Below, piece by piece: positions 26,670 to 37,296 of a stretch of DNA of 39,284 nt. Below the pieces are notes generated by a model that saw nothing but the letters and a program-made list of their open reading frames with translations, had not been told where the DNA came from and did no database searches. How positions within the stretch are numbered: the stretch's first letter is position 1; each line of letters opens with the position of its first letter. Source of the stretch: Acanthaster planci (lineage: Eukaryota > Echinodermata > Asteroidea > Valvatida > Acanthasteridae); NCBI RefSeq assembly GCF_001949145.1, contig NW_019091642.1, positions 88,137 to 127,420 on the forward strand, written 5' to 3'. The position numbers and the translations under genes were made by a program.

Positions 26670-26945
26670 GCCTAAACGCCTGTTTCATGGTAACTAATGC
26701 TTCCCTAAGGTCCCCTCTGACTACATTCAATTATTCAGCTGTGGAAGTGTAAGTAATACATGGTTACAACCCAAACAGTCGATTAGTCAGCACATATCTG
26801 TAAACAAAGGCACGCCCTAAAAATCACACCGTTACTCAATGAGGCGATTTTTGTTTCAAGGTCAGTTACCGGTCATGCACGAACCTGTACAACCTGTACG
26901 ACTGTTTTAGGGTAGCTAATGCATCCCTGAGGTCCCCTCTAACTA
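26653..26945 (-). repeat. Two diverged copies of an 80-90 bp segment upstream of element 2 RT
   Basis: Plus 26653-26733 and 26858-26945 share AGGTCAG, CCGGTCATGC, GTAnCTAATGCnTCCCT and AGGTCCCCTCT in the same order. On the minus strand both begin with a VRGDLR[ED]AL[VA]T[ML]KQ reading. They may be duplicated pieces of the element 2 internal region, or of an unrelated coding exon. Confidence 0.6.
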
Positions 26946-28402
26946 AAAGTTAAGTTAATGCTCTGATAATCAATGTAATAACAAGCCCAGAGATTGTGAG
27001 TGGGATGTTCATGAATTGGGTCCCATGCGGGTAAGGAATAGACTAAGCCAGGCTGATTGGAAGTCATGGATTGGGGATTAGGGTAATTTTGAGGAGGCAA
27101 AAACGCGACTACCATCAGACAATTATTTTATAAACGTGGAGCACTTTCCCATGTACATACACGGGTGGTAGTTGATTCAAATAAACATACTTATGGTAAC
27201 CAAACGGGAAAATGTTCAAATAGGCAACTGCATAATTATGAAGTAAACACCAATTGTGGAACTGGTATCTGTGGCGTTTGTAATTCCTTGCAAAGTGCGA
27301 TGCGTTCAAACTTGGCATATAGATAATTCCCTATCTAAACATAGCGTGCAAGATATCCGTTTCTGATATTGTGAAATTCGCCTTTTTGATTGAAACAAAA
27401 CTCTTGCTTGTTATTTTATTGATGCAGTTCTGACGTCAAATATGGATTTATTACATTTGAGAAAAATGTATTATGCTGTCAACGAACATTATATATTTTC
27501 TTTTTCAACTTTCTAGTATACACCAATTATACAATTAAATACTGAGAGGCACCGATTTTCACCATCTTGAACCTCCAAACAATTGATTTTTTTTACTTAT
27601 GTACTTCATATCAATGAACATTTCCATTTATATGTTAACGCGCACATGTATTTGTAGCCTTATTTAACTTTGGACTGAAATGTTGCTGCCTCATATTAAA
27701 ATTATACAAAAGTGATAATGCATCTGCATTTAAGGTGTACGTAATTATTGGAGTTTCAACCGCCATGTGTTTTCATCTTCTTTATTGACCACCCTAGTAA
27801 TAGCTTGGGTCAAGTCTTGCCGTCATGCTTCCAAAGACAAACTTCTGGTTCAAGGAGCAAGGACTGGACTTAGAGCCATGGTCCCAAGCAACTCAAATTG
27901 ATTTACAACGCAAATTTGAATCAACTGTCAAGCAGACACTAAATATTATTGCAATGAGGCATCGGTCTACTCTAATTTGTGCAGACATACTAACAGCACA
28001 TATTGATGTAGAGACTTGACATTGCGTGTACTTTTGTATGCATATAACTTCCGGTCGTTAAAATTAAATCCAACTTGTGAAGACTGAGCTAAAAGGAAAA
28101 GAGGACAAAAGGTCAAACAATGGCAATCGTCTTGATAGCAACCACCTCAGTCACAAGAAATAAATGTAGCCGTATGATATGTCTTTCAAACATTTTAATT
28201 TGAAAGGGATGCCCATAGATAAGCAAAAACCTATCTAAATTATCGTCTCTGATTTCGGTCACATTTGTCATTTCCATAAGGATGGACTCGCATAAACAGA
28301 ATTTCCGAGCGAAGTTCACAAGCAATATATATATTTTGTTTATGAAACTGCCAAATATTCATCCTCCTTGTGTAATGTTGAAATGTTGTGAGAAGAAATC
28401 AT
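26946..28402. other. Intergenic region between element 2 and the C1q-like gene
   Basis: This stretch is AT-rich. I find no gene or repeat I can support. The 64-codon frame at 27825-28019 has no domain, signal or flanking splice sites that convince me. Confidence 0.55.
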
Positions 28403-28408
28403 TTTATT
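28403..28408 (-). promoter_or_regulatory. Poly(A) signal of the C1q-like gene
   Basis: Plus TTTATT at these positions reads AATAAA on the minus strand, 287 bases after the stop codon. It is the first canonical hexamer I see downstream of the gene. Confidence 0.55.
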
Positions 28409-28694
28409 TGGAACTTGATGATTGTGTTGTTTAGAACTGTGCTACTAAACGGTGCTGCACGTCCAGTTCACACAATAAGACTCAAAACAGTAGGCTGCAA
28501 GTACACTGAGCAGAATGTCAGCAGGGTTTGTCGATAAGAAAAGGCCAAAACTCGATAAAAAGAGGGCAGCAGTGCTCAATGCACACAATATAGCAGCCAC
28601 TGTAAACACCTGGCTACTGGAACCAATAGAAAATCAAGCAAAAAGTATTAAAGTGTTTGCAATGGTGTCTATTTCATTGATGCTTGCTGTTCAT

Positions 28695-29504
28695 TTATTT
28701 GGCGTAAAGTAGAAAGCCACTGAATGAGGTGTAGGGATGATTTGAACTGCTCAGCGCCCTACCGAGCATGGTCAAATACACTGTGTCTCCTCGCTGCAGA
28801 ACCAGGACCGCGCTCCCAGACACCTGTTCATATTCACTTGAATCATTGCTACCGCTGGAAACAATCCAGTCATTGTTTTTCCGAAGATGAACCCAGAGGC
28901 GGCTAGAGAATTGTTTTCCCACGGAAAATGTGAACACGTAGGTGCCCGGCACATTACATACGAATACACCATTTGAAAGATCGAAGGTTGTACCCGGCAA
29001 TATCGTCTCGGCCTGCTCGAAGGGCAAATGGGTGTCATGACTCGTAGAGGAATCCGAGTTACTTGTCCGCTTCACGGTGAATGCCACCTGATTGGCAGAG
29101 TTAGCTGGAGTCTCCCCTGCATCGCCCTTTTGACCTTTTACTCCAGCGTCCCCAGTGGCTCCGACTTGACCAGGTGGACCTCTGGGACCTACCTTACCAG
29201 GCAGTCCCGTTCCGACGTCCCCTTTTGGACCAGGGTTTCCAATTGCGCCAAGAGGGCCAATCTCACCCTTCTGACCCTTGACCCCAGCATCGCCTTTTGC
29301 CCCTGCAGGTCCATACTGACCCTGATTACCTGGTAGGCCTGGGATTCCGGGTGTTCCAGCAGGTCCCTGGCAGCACATTGGACACACCTGAGACCCAGGA
29401 CTATCATTGTCAGCAGGAGCCGGCTCAGTAATGGTAGCTTGGAGCTTGATAGAGTTACCCAGGAGGATGGCAATCGACAGGGTGATCGTAAAACAGAGTT
29501 GCAT
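28695..29504 (-). CDS. Secreted collagen/C1q-domain protein (C1q/TNF-related-like)
   Basis: A single coding exon encodes 269 residues, with ATG at 29504 and TAA at 28697-28695. Residues 1-24 are a signal peptide (LCFTITLSIAILLG core). A short spacer with CPMCC, probably for inter-chain disulfides, precedes the collagen region (about residues 46-132). That region has 17 Gly-X-Y triplets, a one-residue-short interruption (GDVGTGLPG), then ten more, with GDAGVKGQKG occurring twice. Residues about 140-269 form a C1q head: VAFTVKRT start, FDLSNGVFVCNVPGTYVFTF signature, YTSFSGFLLYAK end. Such proteins trimerise through the head and act as secreted lectin-like pattern-recognition or signalling molecules. 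The acceptor CAG lies directly before ATG, so upstream exons are non-coding. Function beyond the family is not known. Confidence 0.93.
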   Translation of the reverse strand: MQLCFTITLSIAILLGNSIKLQATITEPAPADNDSPGSQVCPMCCQGPAGTPGIPGLPGNQGQYGPAGAKGDAGVKGQKGEIGPLGAIGNPGPKGDVGTGLPGKVGPRGPPGQVGATGDAGVKGQKGDAGETPANSANQVAFTVKRTSNSDSSTSHDTHLPFEQAETILPGTTFDLSNGVFVCNVPGTYVFTFSVGKQFSSRLWVHLRKNNDWIVSSGSNDSSEYEQVSGSAVLVLQRGDTVYLTMLGRALSSSNHPYTSFSGFLLYAK

Positions 29505-30045
29505 CTGTACAAATGTAATGGAATTGAAAAACGTAAACAGAGATAGAGATAGTCAATGTCAGAGCAAGCATAATTGCTTTCCTTCAGTTTAAGACAAAGG
29601 ACTTCATTTCCATCGGCACGAATTCAAATTTGTGGGCCTCCTTCAATATTTTCAGTTAATAATTTTTTTTTCAATAGTACAGTTTGTTTTTCCACAACTT
29701 TCAGTTCCACAATTAGTCATTTACGTTTCTGTTGAAACGTGCGGATAACCCATTTCACTGGTATTTCATTTTTCATAGGTATTTAATTTAAGGCCTTTCA
29801 GCTGAACTCTCCACTGTCAATGGTTATAATTTAAATACACAAATCGGCCAATAGGAAAAAGAAATTATGACCACATTTTGTGATATGCGGATGACACCAT
29901 GGTTTTAAGGGACTTTATTTAAGAAGTATATTTTTATTCAGGTGATTGTTATATTCCACATGTAAACACGATTGCACTTGGCTCATGAACAGTTTGTTGT
30001 ATTTAACTGAATAGGAGGCAACAGGGAAGTCAGAAAGAAACTTAC
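29505..30045 (-). other. 5' UTR intron of the C1q-like gene
   Basis: On the minus strand the donor G|GTAAGT (exon base 30046) and the acceptor TTGTACAG just before the ATG bound a 541-bp intron. Both sites are close to consensus. I see nothing else in it. Confidence 0.6.
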
Positions 30046-30130
30046 CTTGATGCCTTTGTTACCTCTTGAAGTCAAAACGAAGTGGAAGACTGTATACACT
30101 GAAATTGATATATGAATTATGTATTTAAAC
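30046..30130 (-). promoter_or_regulatory. Non-coding first exon and TATA-like promoter of the C1q-like gene
   Basis: A TTTAAATA box on the minus strand (plus 30122-30129) lies about 80 bases above the first-exon donor at 30046. A start 25-30 bases below it would give a short exon of about 45-50 nt. The start site itself cannot be read from sequence. Confidence 0.35.
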
Positions 30131-31302
30131 CAGTCTTGAAGTCAGATATGAGAAAAGTGTACATAAAAGCTTGTATGTAAACAAAGATAAAACAAATGGT
30201 CTTGAGGTCGTAAAGGTATCTGAGTATTGGAATGAAATACAAACGAATGCACTATAAGGAAGACAATTTGCCAGCTGCTGTCCATTTAATATGCATTTTT
30301 TTAATTCTATAAATAAATCGATTGGAAAATCAAAGTATAAGTGAGAGGCAAATGCATTATTAAATCAAGGGGTCTGAACTGATTAACAGGAATACCACGT
30401 CTGAGGAACTGCAGGTAATATAACAAAAATGACTCTTCAAAAAAATCAAAACCGCAAGGAAAATTTGAACGACCAAGCGAGTCGTCACTGTTCATGAAGA
30501 GGCAAAAGTGCATACAATCGTATTTAATTTTTCATTTTTTCTTTCTCTTTTTACAAAATCAGCAAGGCTTCCTGCTGCGTAAAACATGGTGTAGTCATTT
30601 TTACAAAATCTATTCAAATCAGAAAAAACACGACGACCTCTTTGGGGCAAAATGTGTTTACCGTTTTCAAAGAGAAAGAAATTACTCCACCGTAGATAAA
30701 ACGTTACCATGAAAGGCCAAAACTGTGGACAAAATCCATTCTATCTTTTTCAAGAAGAGGCAAAAGTGACTCAAGAACTGAAAAAAAATAACAATTTTCA
30801 CCTGGCACTCGACAATACGGTCTGTTTGACGAAGAGACTAAGGCACACAAAATTCAGCTTTTTTACAAACAGGTAAGTGCCTTTGTTTACAAAATAAACA
30901 CTTTTAATTGATTCCTATGATTACTTTTTTATGGATTTGTGCCATTTATGGTCTGATCATTCAAGATTTTTTTTTACTTAGTTAAAGGAAAGTAATGTTT
31001 TTGGGAAATGATCATTGGAAAAACAGACCACCTTTAAAGGCAATTTTCTTGTAATCTAGTGAAGAGGACCCATGTAAGATACAGATATAGGGTCCTTTCC
31101 TTTTTTTGTTGTGGCCCAAGGCTCTACAGGCACCCCTTATTTTTTGTACCCTCACAACTGCTTATTTGGTGCCACATACTAACCACTGTTGTATGTATAA
31201 GCTTTTTCTAAGCAGGAAACAGTCACAGACTTTCAAGTAAAGGATGTTGCAACTTCCTGTCAGACACTGGGAGGTTGGTGTGGGAGCCTTTGTTCTGGGG
31301 CC

Positions 31303-31386
31303 ATTCTATTCCCAGACTTCAAGGAGTGCAGAACATTGACCCTACACCAAGCTCAACCAGTGTCTAATTGCTTTCATTCTTTACAG
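31303..31386. repeat. 84-bp dispersed duplication, copy 1
   Basis: The segment matches 32277-32360 with only a handful of substitutions and no indel. Both begin ATTCTATyCCCAGACTTC and end TTTCATTCTTTACAG. Sequence before and after is unrelated. Confidence 0.85.
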
Positions 31387-32276
31387 GTATGTTCCATCAA
31401 TTACCCATACTTGCTAGATTGAAAGGTACATGTAAACGTAAGGAATCTCAGTCCTGATTGATTAGTTTTGATTGAGAATTGACTTCTCTCTGTACTAATG
31501 TTTTAATCTTGAAAGAAAGTTGAAGTTTCTTTGTTCCTGACTGGAACAGGGTCAGGCCATCCTGGAAGGAAATCTGTGACTCTTGAATCATTAGCCTAGC
31601 AATTACCTCTCTGCATTGGATGATGTGATATTTGACGATCTTTCCATACAACTGATCGATTAAGATTAAGTCCCTTTAAAGTGGTTTTGATATTTCTGAT
31701 GTATAAATCTTCGACATGGTCACCACTTTGGGGAGATTATTTTCTTGTGTTCTATAATGTAATTAGCATATTACTGTTGATCACAAATCTTTTGGTTTGA
31801 ACTTCATTGAAGTATCTGTTTTGGTAAGTTGGCAAGTAACGATAAAGAAGTAAAATAGTATAAAGATGTGTCTAGAGCCATGAGGGCAGATGCTGCCTGG
31901 GCAGTGACACTCCATTTTGGGAAAGCATGGCCAGGACCACTCATGCATAACAAATTAGAGTGAATCGCACAGAAACTTGGATTAGACTGGTAAGGTGCAC
32001 TAGGAGAGCAGATTCAGGGGTGTGTGTACCTTTTTCCCTCTGATAGTGGTCAGGCCTCGACTGCTCTTTTTTGAAAATGACTTCCCTGATTTCACGATGC
32101 TTAGCCATGCAGATGAGGTGTATTCAACTTTGGCTTTAAGACTCAAATCAGCTCGTTAAGATTTTAGGAGACTGTTTGCACAACCCATAGGGAATTTTCT
32201 AAAGTCTACTTAAGTGTTTAAGATGTGATGTTTCCTAACAGTAATTGTGTCAAAACGATTGTAAATGTAAATAACA

Positions 32277-32360
32277 ATTCTATCCCCAGACTTCAAGGAG
32301 TGAAGGACATTGACCCCACACCAAGCTCAACCAGTGTCTGATTGCTTTCATTCTTTACAG
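32277..32360. repeat. 84-bp dispersed duplication, copy 2
   Basis: This is the second copy of the segment at 31303-31386, 974 bases downstream in the same orientation. Both copies end in a CTTTACAG that would serve as a splice acceptor. Confidence 0.85.
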
Positions 32361-33604
32361 AATACTGGAGATAGATTAATGTACACCCCTGGGTAACTTT
32401 CAGCGGGTTCGCCCCGGGTGTAACACTAGATTTTATTCTGTGGATAGACTCTTCGTGAAAACGGTGACAGAATGTCAGGGCGTAATTTTCCCATTATCCT
32501 TTCGATATCTACATTATCTTTAAAATTAAAATAAGATTGTAAAGAAGTTAGGTATGGTTTCGGTCTTTAAATGATCCAGCTACTTCCAGTCAGTCTGACA
32601 AGGGAAATTTTCACTTTTTTTCAGATTTCTGTTCTATTTTTACTACAACATGTTTCTCACAAAAGTTAAACTAAAAATTCAGGGATTAGATGGACGCCGA
32701 AAAAAATCAAACTTCCCACAGTTATGAGACCATGTCATTGACTAGAAATCTTCCAATTGCTCAGTGGTTCCATTACGTTTTGTCTTAGCAGATTGGAAAT
32801 GTAGCCTCCCCTTCTAAATAAATATGACCCGCCAGCCCTTATAGACTGGGTTGTACTTCAGCCAAACACAAAAACGAAGTAAATTGGTCGTCAAAAAATC
32901 TTTGCAGTAAAACTCGCAGCACTATAGAATATTTGATCCATACTTACCATTTGGCGTGCATGAGCGCTTGACTGCGCATGAGCAGATTTGCTAGAATATT
33001 AGCCTCGAGAATGTTCATGATAGGAATGGAGCGAAAAAGTACGATAACAAGACTATTTTTATTATAACACCAACTGTCAACCCAATTGTCTCAATGTGAA
33101 TCAAACTACAAACAATGTAGGAGACATTAAAAAAAAGAAAAAGAAACAATGCAAACGAATGTTTTGGGCGCATTGAGTTCAGAATAAGAATTTTGCCAAC
33201 CGCAGTTCTAATTATAGATTACCATCTTAGACGTTACACTTCAGAATGTAATATACTCCAACAGTATTTTTTTTAAATACTAGTGTTGTTACCGAGCTGA
33301 ATGTTTCTGAACTACAAAAGGACAAACGTACAATACTGTTTCGATTTTTTTTTCGACAATAATCAACAGACTTTCCATTGCACGCTGATTCAAACTCTTG
33401 ACTCAAATCATCTCCAGGATTAGTTTCTTTTGTAAGAGTAACAGAACATAGTAGAATGATTTCAGTTTCTTATTTATAGATTGGGTATATTCGAACAACC
33501 TGTCCGTGCGTAGCTCTAAGTGGTCACTTACCTCGCAATATTGATAGTGGTGTACTCCCTCGGTTAATTAAATCTGCTTTATCGGTAAACCATCCAGAAC
33601 TGAA

Positions 33605-33676
33605 TATAAACGGCTGCAGTTCTGAGGAGCAACGCGGCCGCTCGTGCTTTTCAACCGGCCAGCCATTTCCTTAGCA
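33605..33676 (+). promoter_or_regulatory. Candidate TATA promoter and first exon with splice donor
   Basis: TATAAA at 33605-33610 is followed by a GC-rich stretch (with GCGGCCGC) and a strong donor CA|GTGAGT at 33677. An inverted CCAAT (GATTGG) lies at about 33703. The local CpG content stands out from the AT-rich surroundings. No downstream exon was identified. Confidence 0.3.
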
Positions 33677-36596
33677 GTGAGTGGTGAGCTCGGCCTCGTC
33701 TGTGATTGGCCCCTGCACGCTGTCACTCACACACACCGCCGTGTCATCTCATACTGATGGATTATTAGCATGCAATGTTGGCACACACTTCGGGGGTACA
33801 GGCGCAATTGAAACTTTGATCACGGACACTATGAAATGACCTGGTCTCATTGGTGAGTATAAGGTAGATGTCGGTGATTCATCAACAGAACAGGTTCTTC
33901 TTGATGGACACAAGGCAAACCTATCAGTCACAGACCACACCATTTGATTACCGACTTGTTTGGTGTTGACATCTGATTGGTGAATAAATCTTGGGGAAGA
34001 CCATCCGTGCGTGATTCAGTGACCGTTGTGAAAAATAAAACATTTACTTGTCATCTTTTATAAATTTTAACGACTAAAAATTTTCTATCGACTTATTTTC
34101 TTTATAGGCTATGACAGTGCATAATACATGCATCAAAGGGAAATGCACTAAACCAATTGCTAGCTGCTTCCACAGGCCCTAAGCTTGTTTTATTTGTCCT
34201 TGTAGCAAAGTAATGTCACGGCTACAACATGTATTTTGGAAGGAGAAATGGACCCGCAGAACGATTTGACAGATTAATGTGACACCTACTTTGAGGTTAA
34301 ACAACGTGCTTACATTATTTGTCATTGTTTCAAGGAATCGTGGTGTGCTGATTTGATTACAAAGATGCGACATATCTATGTATGCCCACGTAACATACAA
34401 TGACATTGACCCCCATCTCCATAAACCGTTTGTATTCCATTCTATACAGTGCCATGATCTAACTGGTGAGCTCTACAGGAAGTGATTGAGGAAATGACTC
34501 GCCAATGCTCTTCCCAAAACAGATGTGCACACAACACCACAGCATAGTAGTGCTATGTTTTTGGACAGATCCAGAACTGAGTATTTCCAGGAGGTCATTT
34601 TAAGGGTTCAGACTTTTGAGATTCAACCTTGTGTGGCCTATAAGGGTAAGGCAACATGATAGGTCTTTGCATGCTTGTTGAAGGAAGGGAAATAAGAATG
34701 GAACAAAAGCACTGAATATCCCTCATGCTTTGTCTCAAAACGTTTTTGCTTCTTTTAGGAGGGGATGACTCTCACTGCCCCCCTGCCTGTTGGTTATGCC
34801 ATACCCTTTAGAAGAATTCCTTAAAATAAACTAATGACCGATTTGTCTTGATCGATCGTGCACATTTATATGCAGTGCGTGACATGCAAATACATAGTTG
34901 TATGGTCATAATTGTTATTTTGGCATGATAAGAGTATTCAGCACTAAAATTGTGCAAAGGCAATTTTACCATTGTGGATATGTTGGTGGAGCATGAGGTC
35001 TCAGTTAAAAAGTGCATTGTTTAATACTTGTTTTCTCAAAGTAACAAGATTTTATTTCATTTGTTGTGTCACGTCATTAACTTCAATGTGATAGTGACTG
35101 TTTTTAAACGCTACTCTGTTTTTAATTATCTGAATGAGAAATGCGTCCTACGGTTTACAGGTATTAATTTCATATTAGTGCTGGAAGACTTGGCACCACA
35201 CGCTGACTTCCTCAAACCGGTTGTGAAGGAGGAAATAAGTACAGCATGATTTCAATGAAAAAATTGTACTTTTGAGTTTTATATAGGTTGTCTTACGAAT
35301 GGATATACCATAAAGACCTTGAAGAAAATGAAAGTCATCACAGCTGAAGTAGAAAATGTGCAGCATGACCGTCAGCATTAAACAAAAGCATCCAACCTTC
35401 CCGAGACAAACGGCCTAAATGATGTCCAAGTCTGTTTTTGCTTCAAAGGGAATACAGGAATTCCAGACTGCTGAATGCAAAATTCCACTATCTGTTATGC
35501 TTCTTGAACCTTCACACAATATCCTTCATTTAAGCTGAATAAAAACTAAAGAAGGAAGTCTTGAATAGGCTGATGCAGAGGAACCACACGTAGCTCTTGG
35601 GGTAAACCACGATCTCTGCAGGTAACTTCTTTCAGGTTGTTTGTCTTTAGAAATCAGCCTCAATGTCCAGAATCAAACTAGTCAAGCAGGATAAACTTTT
35701 TGGAAATCGCAAAAGACAGCGGGATTTAGAAGAAAATTAGTGGGTTACGTGCTGAAAGTAACAAATTTTAAAGAGAAGGTCCAGAACAATTATAACAAAT
35801 ATGTTATAGATTTCAATATTGTACACTTCCGATAGCATGTTTAAAAAAACCAAACTCTTCTGGAGCTTTAGGTTCTTCAAAATTAATTCCGTGAGGAAAT
35901 TTATTGTTGTAATGACTTTATCAATTGATAACGCTAAAACACATAACATGAAATGAATACTTAATGACGATTTAATATTGTTGTAATTTAATATAATAAT
36001 AAAATTCCCGTAAAATGAACTATTCATTATAACTACGAGCGCATTCATTCATTAGAAGAAATTCATTATTTAATTATCATTTAATTATTAGCATCAAACT
36101 TTAACTTGCGGCTGTTACATGGATATTGGTAGATTTCTTATCTATTCATTTTCTTACAGCATAAACGAGGGCGGTTTTATGGACATTTGAAGTTGTATAG
36201 TTTCCATGACAATATTGTTTGTTTACAGCAATTCCACTATCAAGACTTAATCTTTATACACCCTCAATTACTTGAACGTGTTAACAGATTAATAATTGCC
36301 TAAATTCAATTGGTCAACTATAACTCGTGTTTTTTAGGGCTGCTATCCCTCACCAGTGTAAGGAAAATCCTGAAGCGCAAGAAAACAAGCAAGCCGGAGC
36401 AAATGCCTAGCGGATGCAGGGGCAGTAGTTAGAAAATCAACGTCTGTTGTTTTCACAAAGACTACAAAGGTTTGCCGGACTTCTATTCTGGCACACGACT
36501 TACAAAGAGTAACTCGATCGAAGTTATATACTCATTGTTACTGATGGAACTTTAGGTCAATCGGTTTCACTGACGCGCGTGATACATTTCTGACAG

Positions 36597-36640
36597 CCAA
36601 TGAAAGTGTGCCATGCGCATGATTAAGTGGGCTGTTTATA
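36597..36640 (+). promoter_or_regulatory. CCAAT / CATGCGCATG / TATA-like cluster
   Basis: CCAAT at 36597, the palindrome CATGCGCATG (NRF1-like) at 36612-36621 and TTTATA at 36635-36640 occur in promoter-like order and spacing within 45 bases. No following exon was recognised. Confidence 0.25.
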
Positions 36641-37258
36641 TTGTTCCGGCATGTGGCAGCAGTGTAAGGGACGCTCATGCAATTGTCAGACACGGCGTCT
36701 CATAAAACTAGATTAAATGTCCCATTTAATCTTCATTTTCCATGGCATTTTAAAGAAAATCCCAAAGAAATTATACAGAAATGTACATATTTCATCCTTA
36801 TTAACGTCCCTGCTGCACTCATGTAAAGGGTTTACTTTTACAGAAATGTAATATTTCGTAAATTTCATTTAAAAAGCGTTTGAATGAATATTATATACAC
36901 TAAAACTCGAATTAATCTATCGTAAGTTAAAAATGATTATAATTTTGTATAATATTAAAATTTTCTGACTGCATATTAGCTTATTCATAAAATAAAAGTC
37001 ATTAATTATTCAAAACTACATCAAAAACAAAAAAAGCTACAGATTTGATATCTACACTCTTTCCTACGGAATCTACGTAGTATTAATTGTCAATAACAAT
37101 TCCATCGTTTCATTTTTGATAATATCTTATACACAGACTTAAATACATAAACTTCAAATAGACTGAAACGGTTTGTCATAAGCAATGACTGTCAACGGAG
37201 TGTCTTTAAAAATAGGAAACCGATGGTTCTTTAATGTGGCATATTATTTTGGTGAATG

Positions 37259-37296
37259 GTAACCATGGTAACCACGATGTCTTTCGCATGACGTCG
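37259..37296. promoter_or_regulatory. RFX X-box followed by a CRE-like site
   Basis: GTAACCATGGTAAC at 37259-37272 is a full palindromic match to the RFX X-box GTNRCC-NN-RGYAAC. TGACGTCG at 37289-37296 differs by one base from the CRE palindrome. A CCAAT lies further down at about 37489. The order resembles X-X2-Y promoters, though the spacing is wider. Confidence 0.4.

Larger units (their letters stand above)
23041..26735 (-). mobile_element. Ty3/gypsy-type LTR retrotransposon 2 (pol portion), decayed, with a nested solo LTR
   Basis: On the minus strand from 26669 downwards come the RT N-terminal part, the RT palm with YLDD, RNase H, the linker, the integrase zinc finger, the integrase core with all three catalytic acids, and an acidic/Pro-rich tail. 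A candidate polypurine tract and LTR start lie at 23050-23040. No gag is recognised. The integrase motifs (LVSDNGPQF, AERSVQ) differ strongly from those of element 1, so this is another lineage (the common K02A2.6-like group). Frameshifts and stops are scattered through it. A solo LTR of a third element interrupts RNase H. Confidence 0.85.

Noticed and set aside
28515-28712. 65-codon plus-strand frame with basic N-terminus and hydrophobic C-terminus
   Set aside because: It is antisense to the 3' UTR and last codons of the C1q-like gene. It has no promoter or splice support, and the tail-anchored look is probably chance.
29028-29336. Antisense and alternative frames over the collagen/C1q exon
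   Set aside because: They are shadows of the regular Gly-X-Y coding sequence.
35737-36048. 103-codon minus-strand hydrophobic frame
   Set aside because: Its content of Ile, Leu, Asn and Phe follows from extreme AT-richness. There is no start context or splice support.
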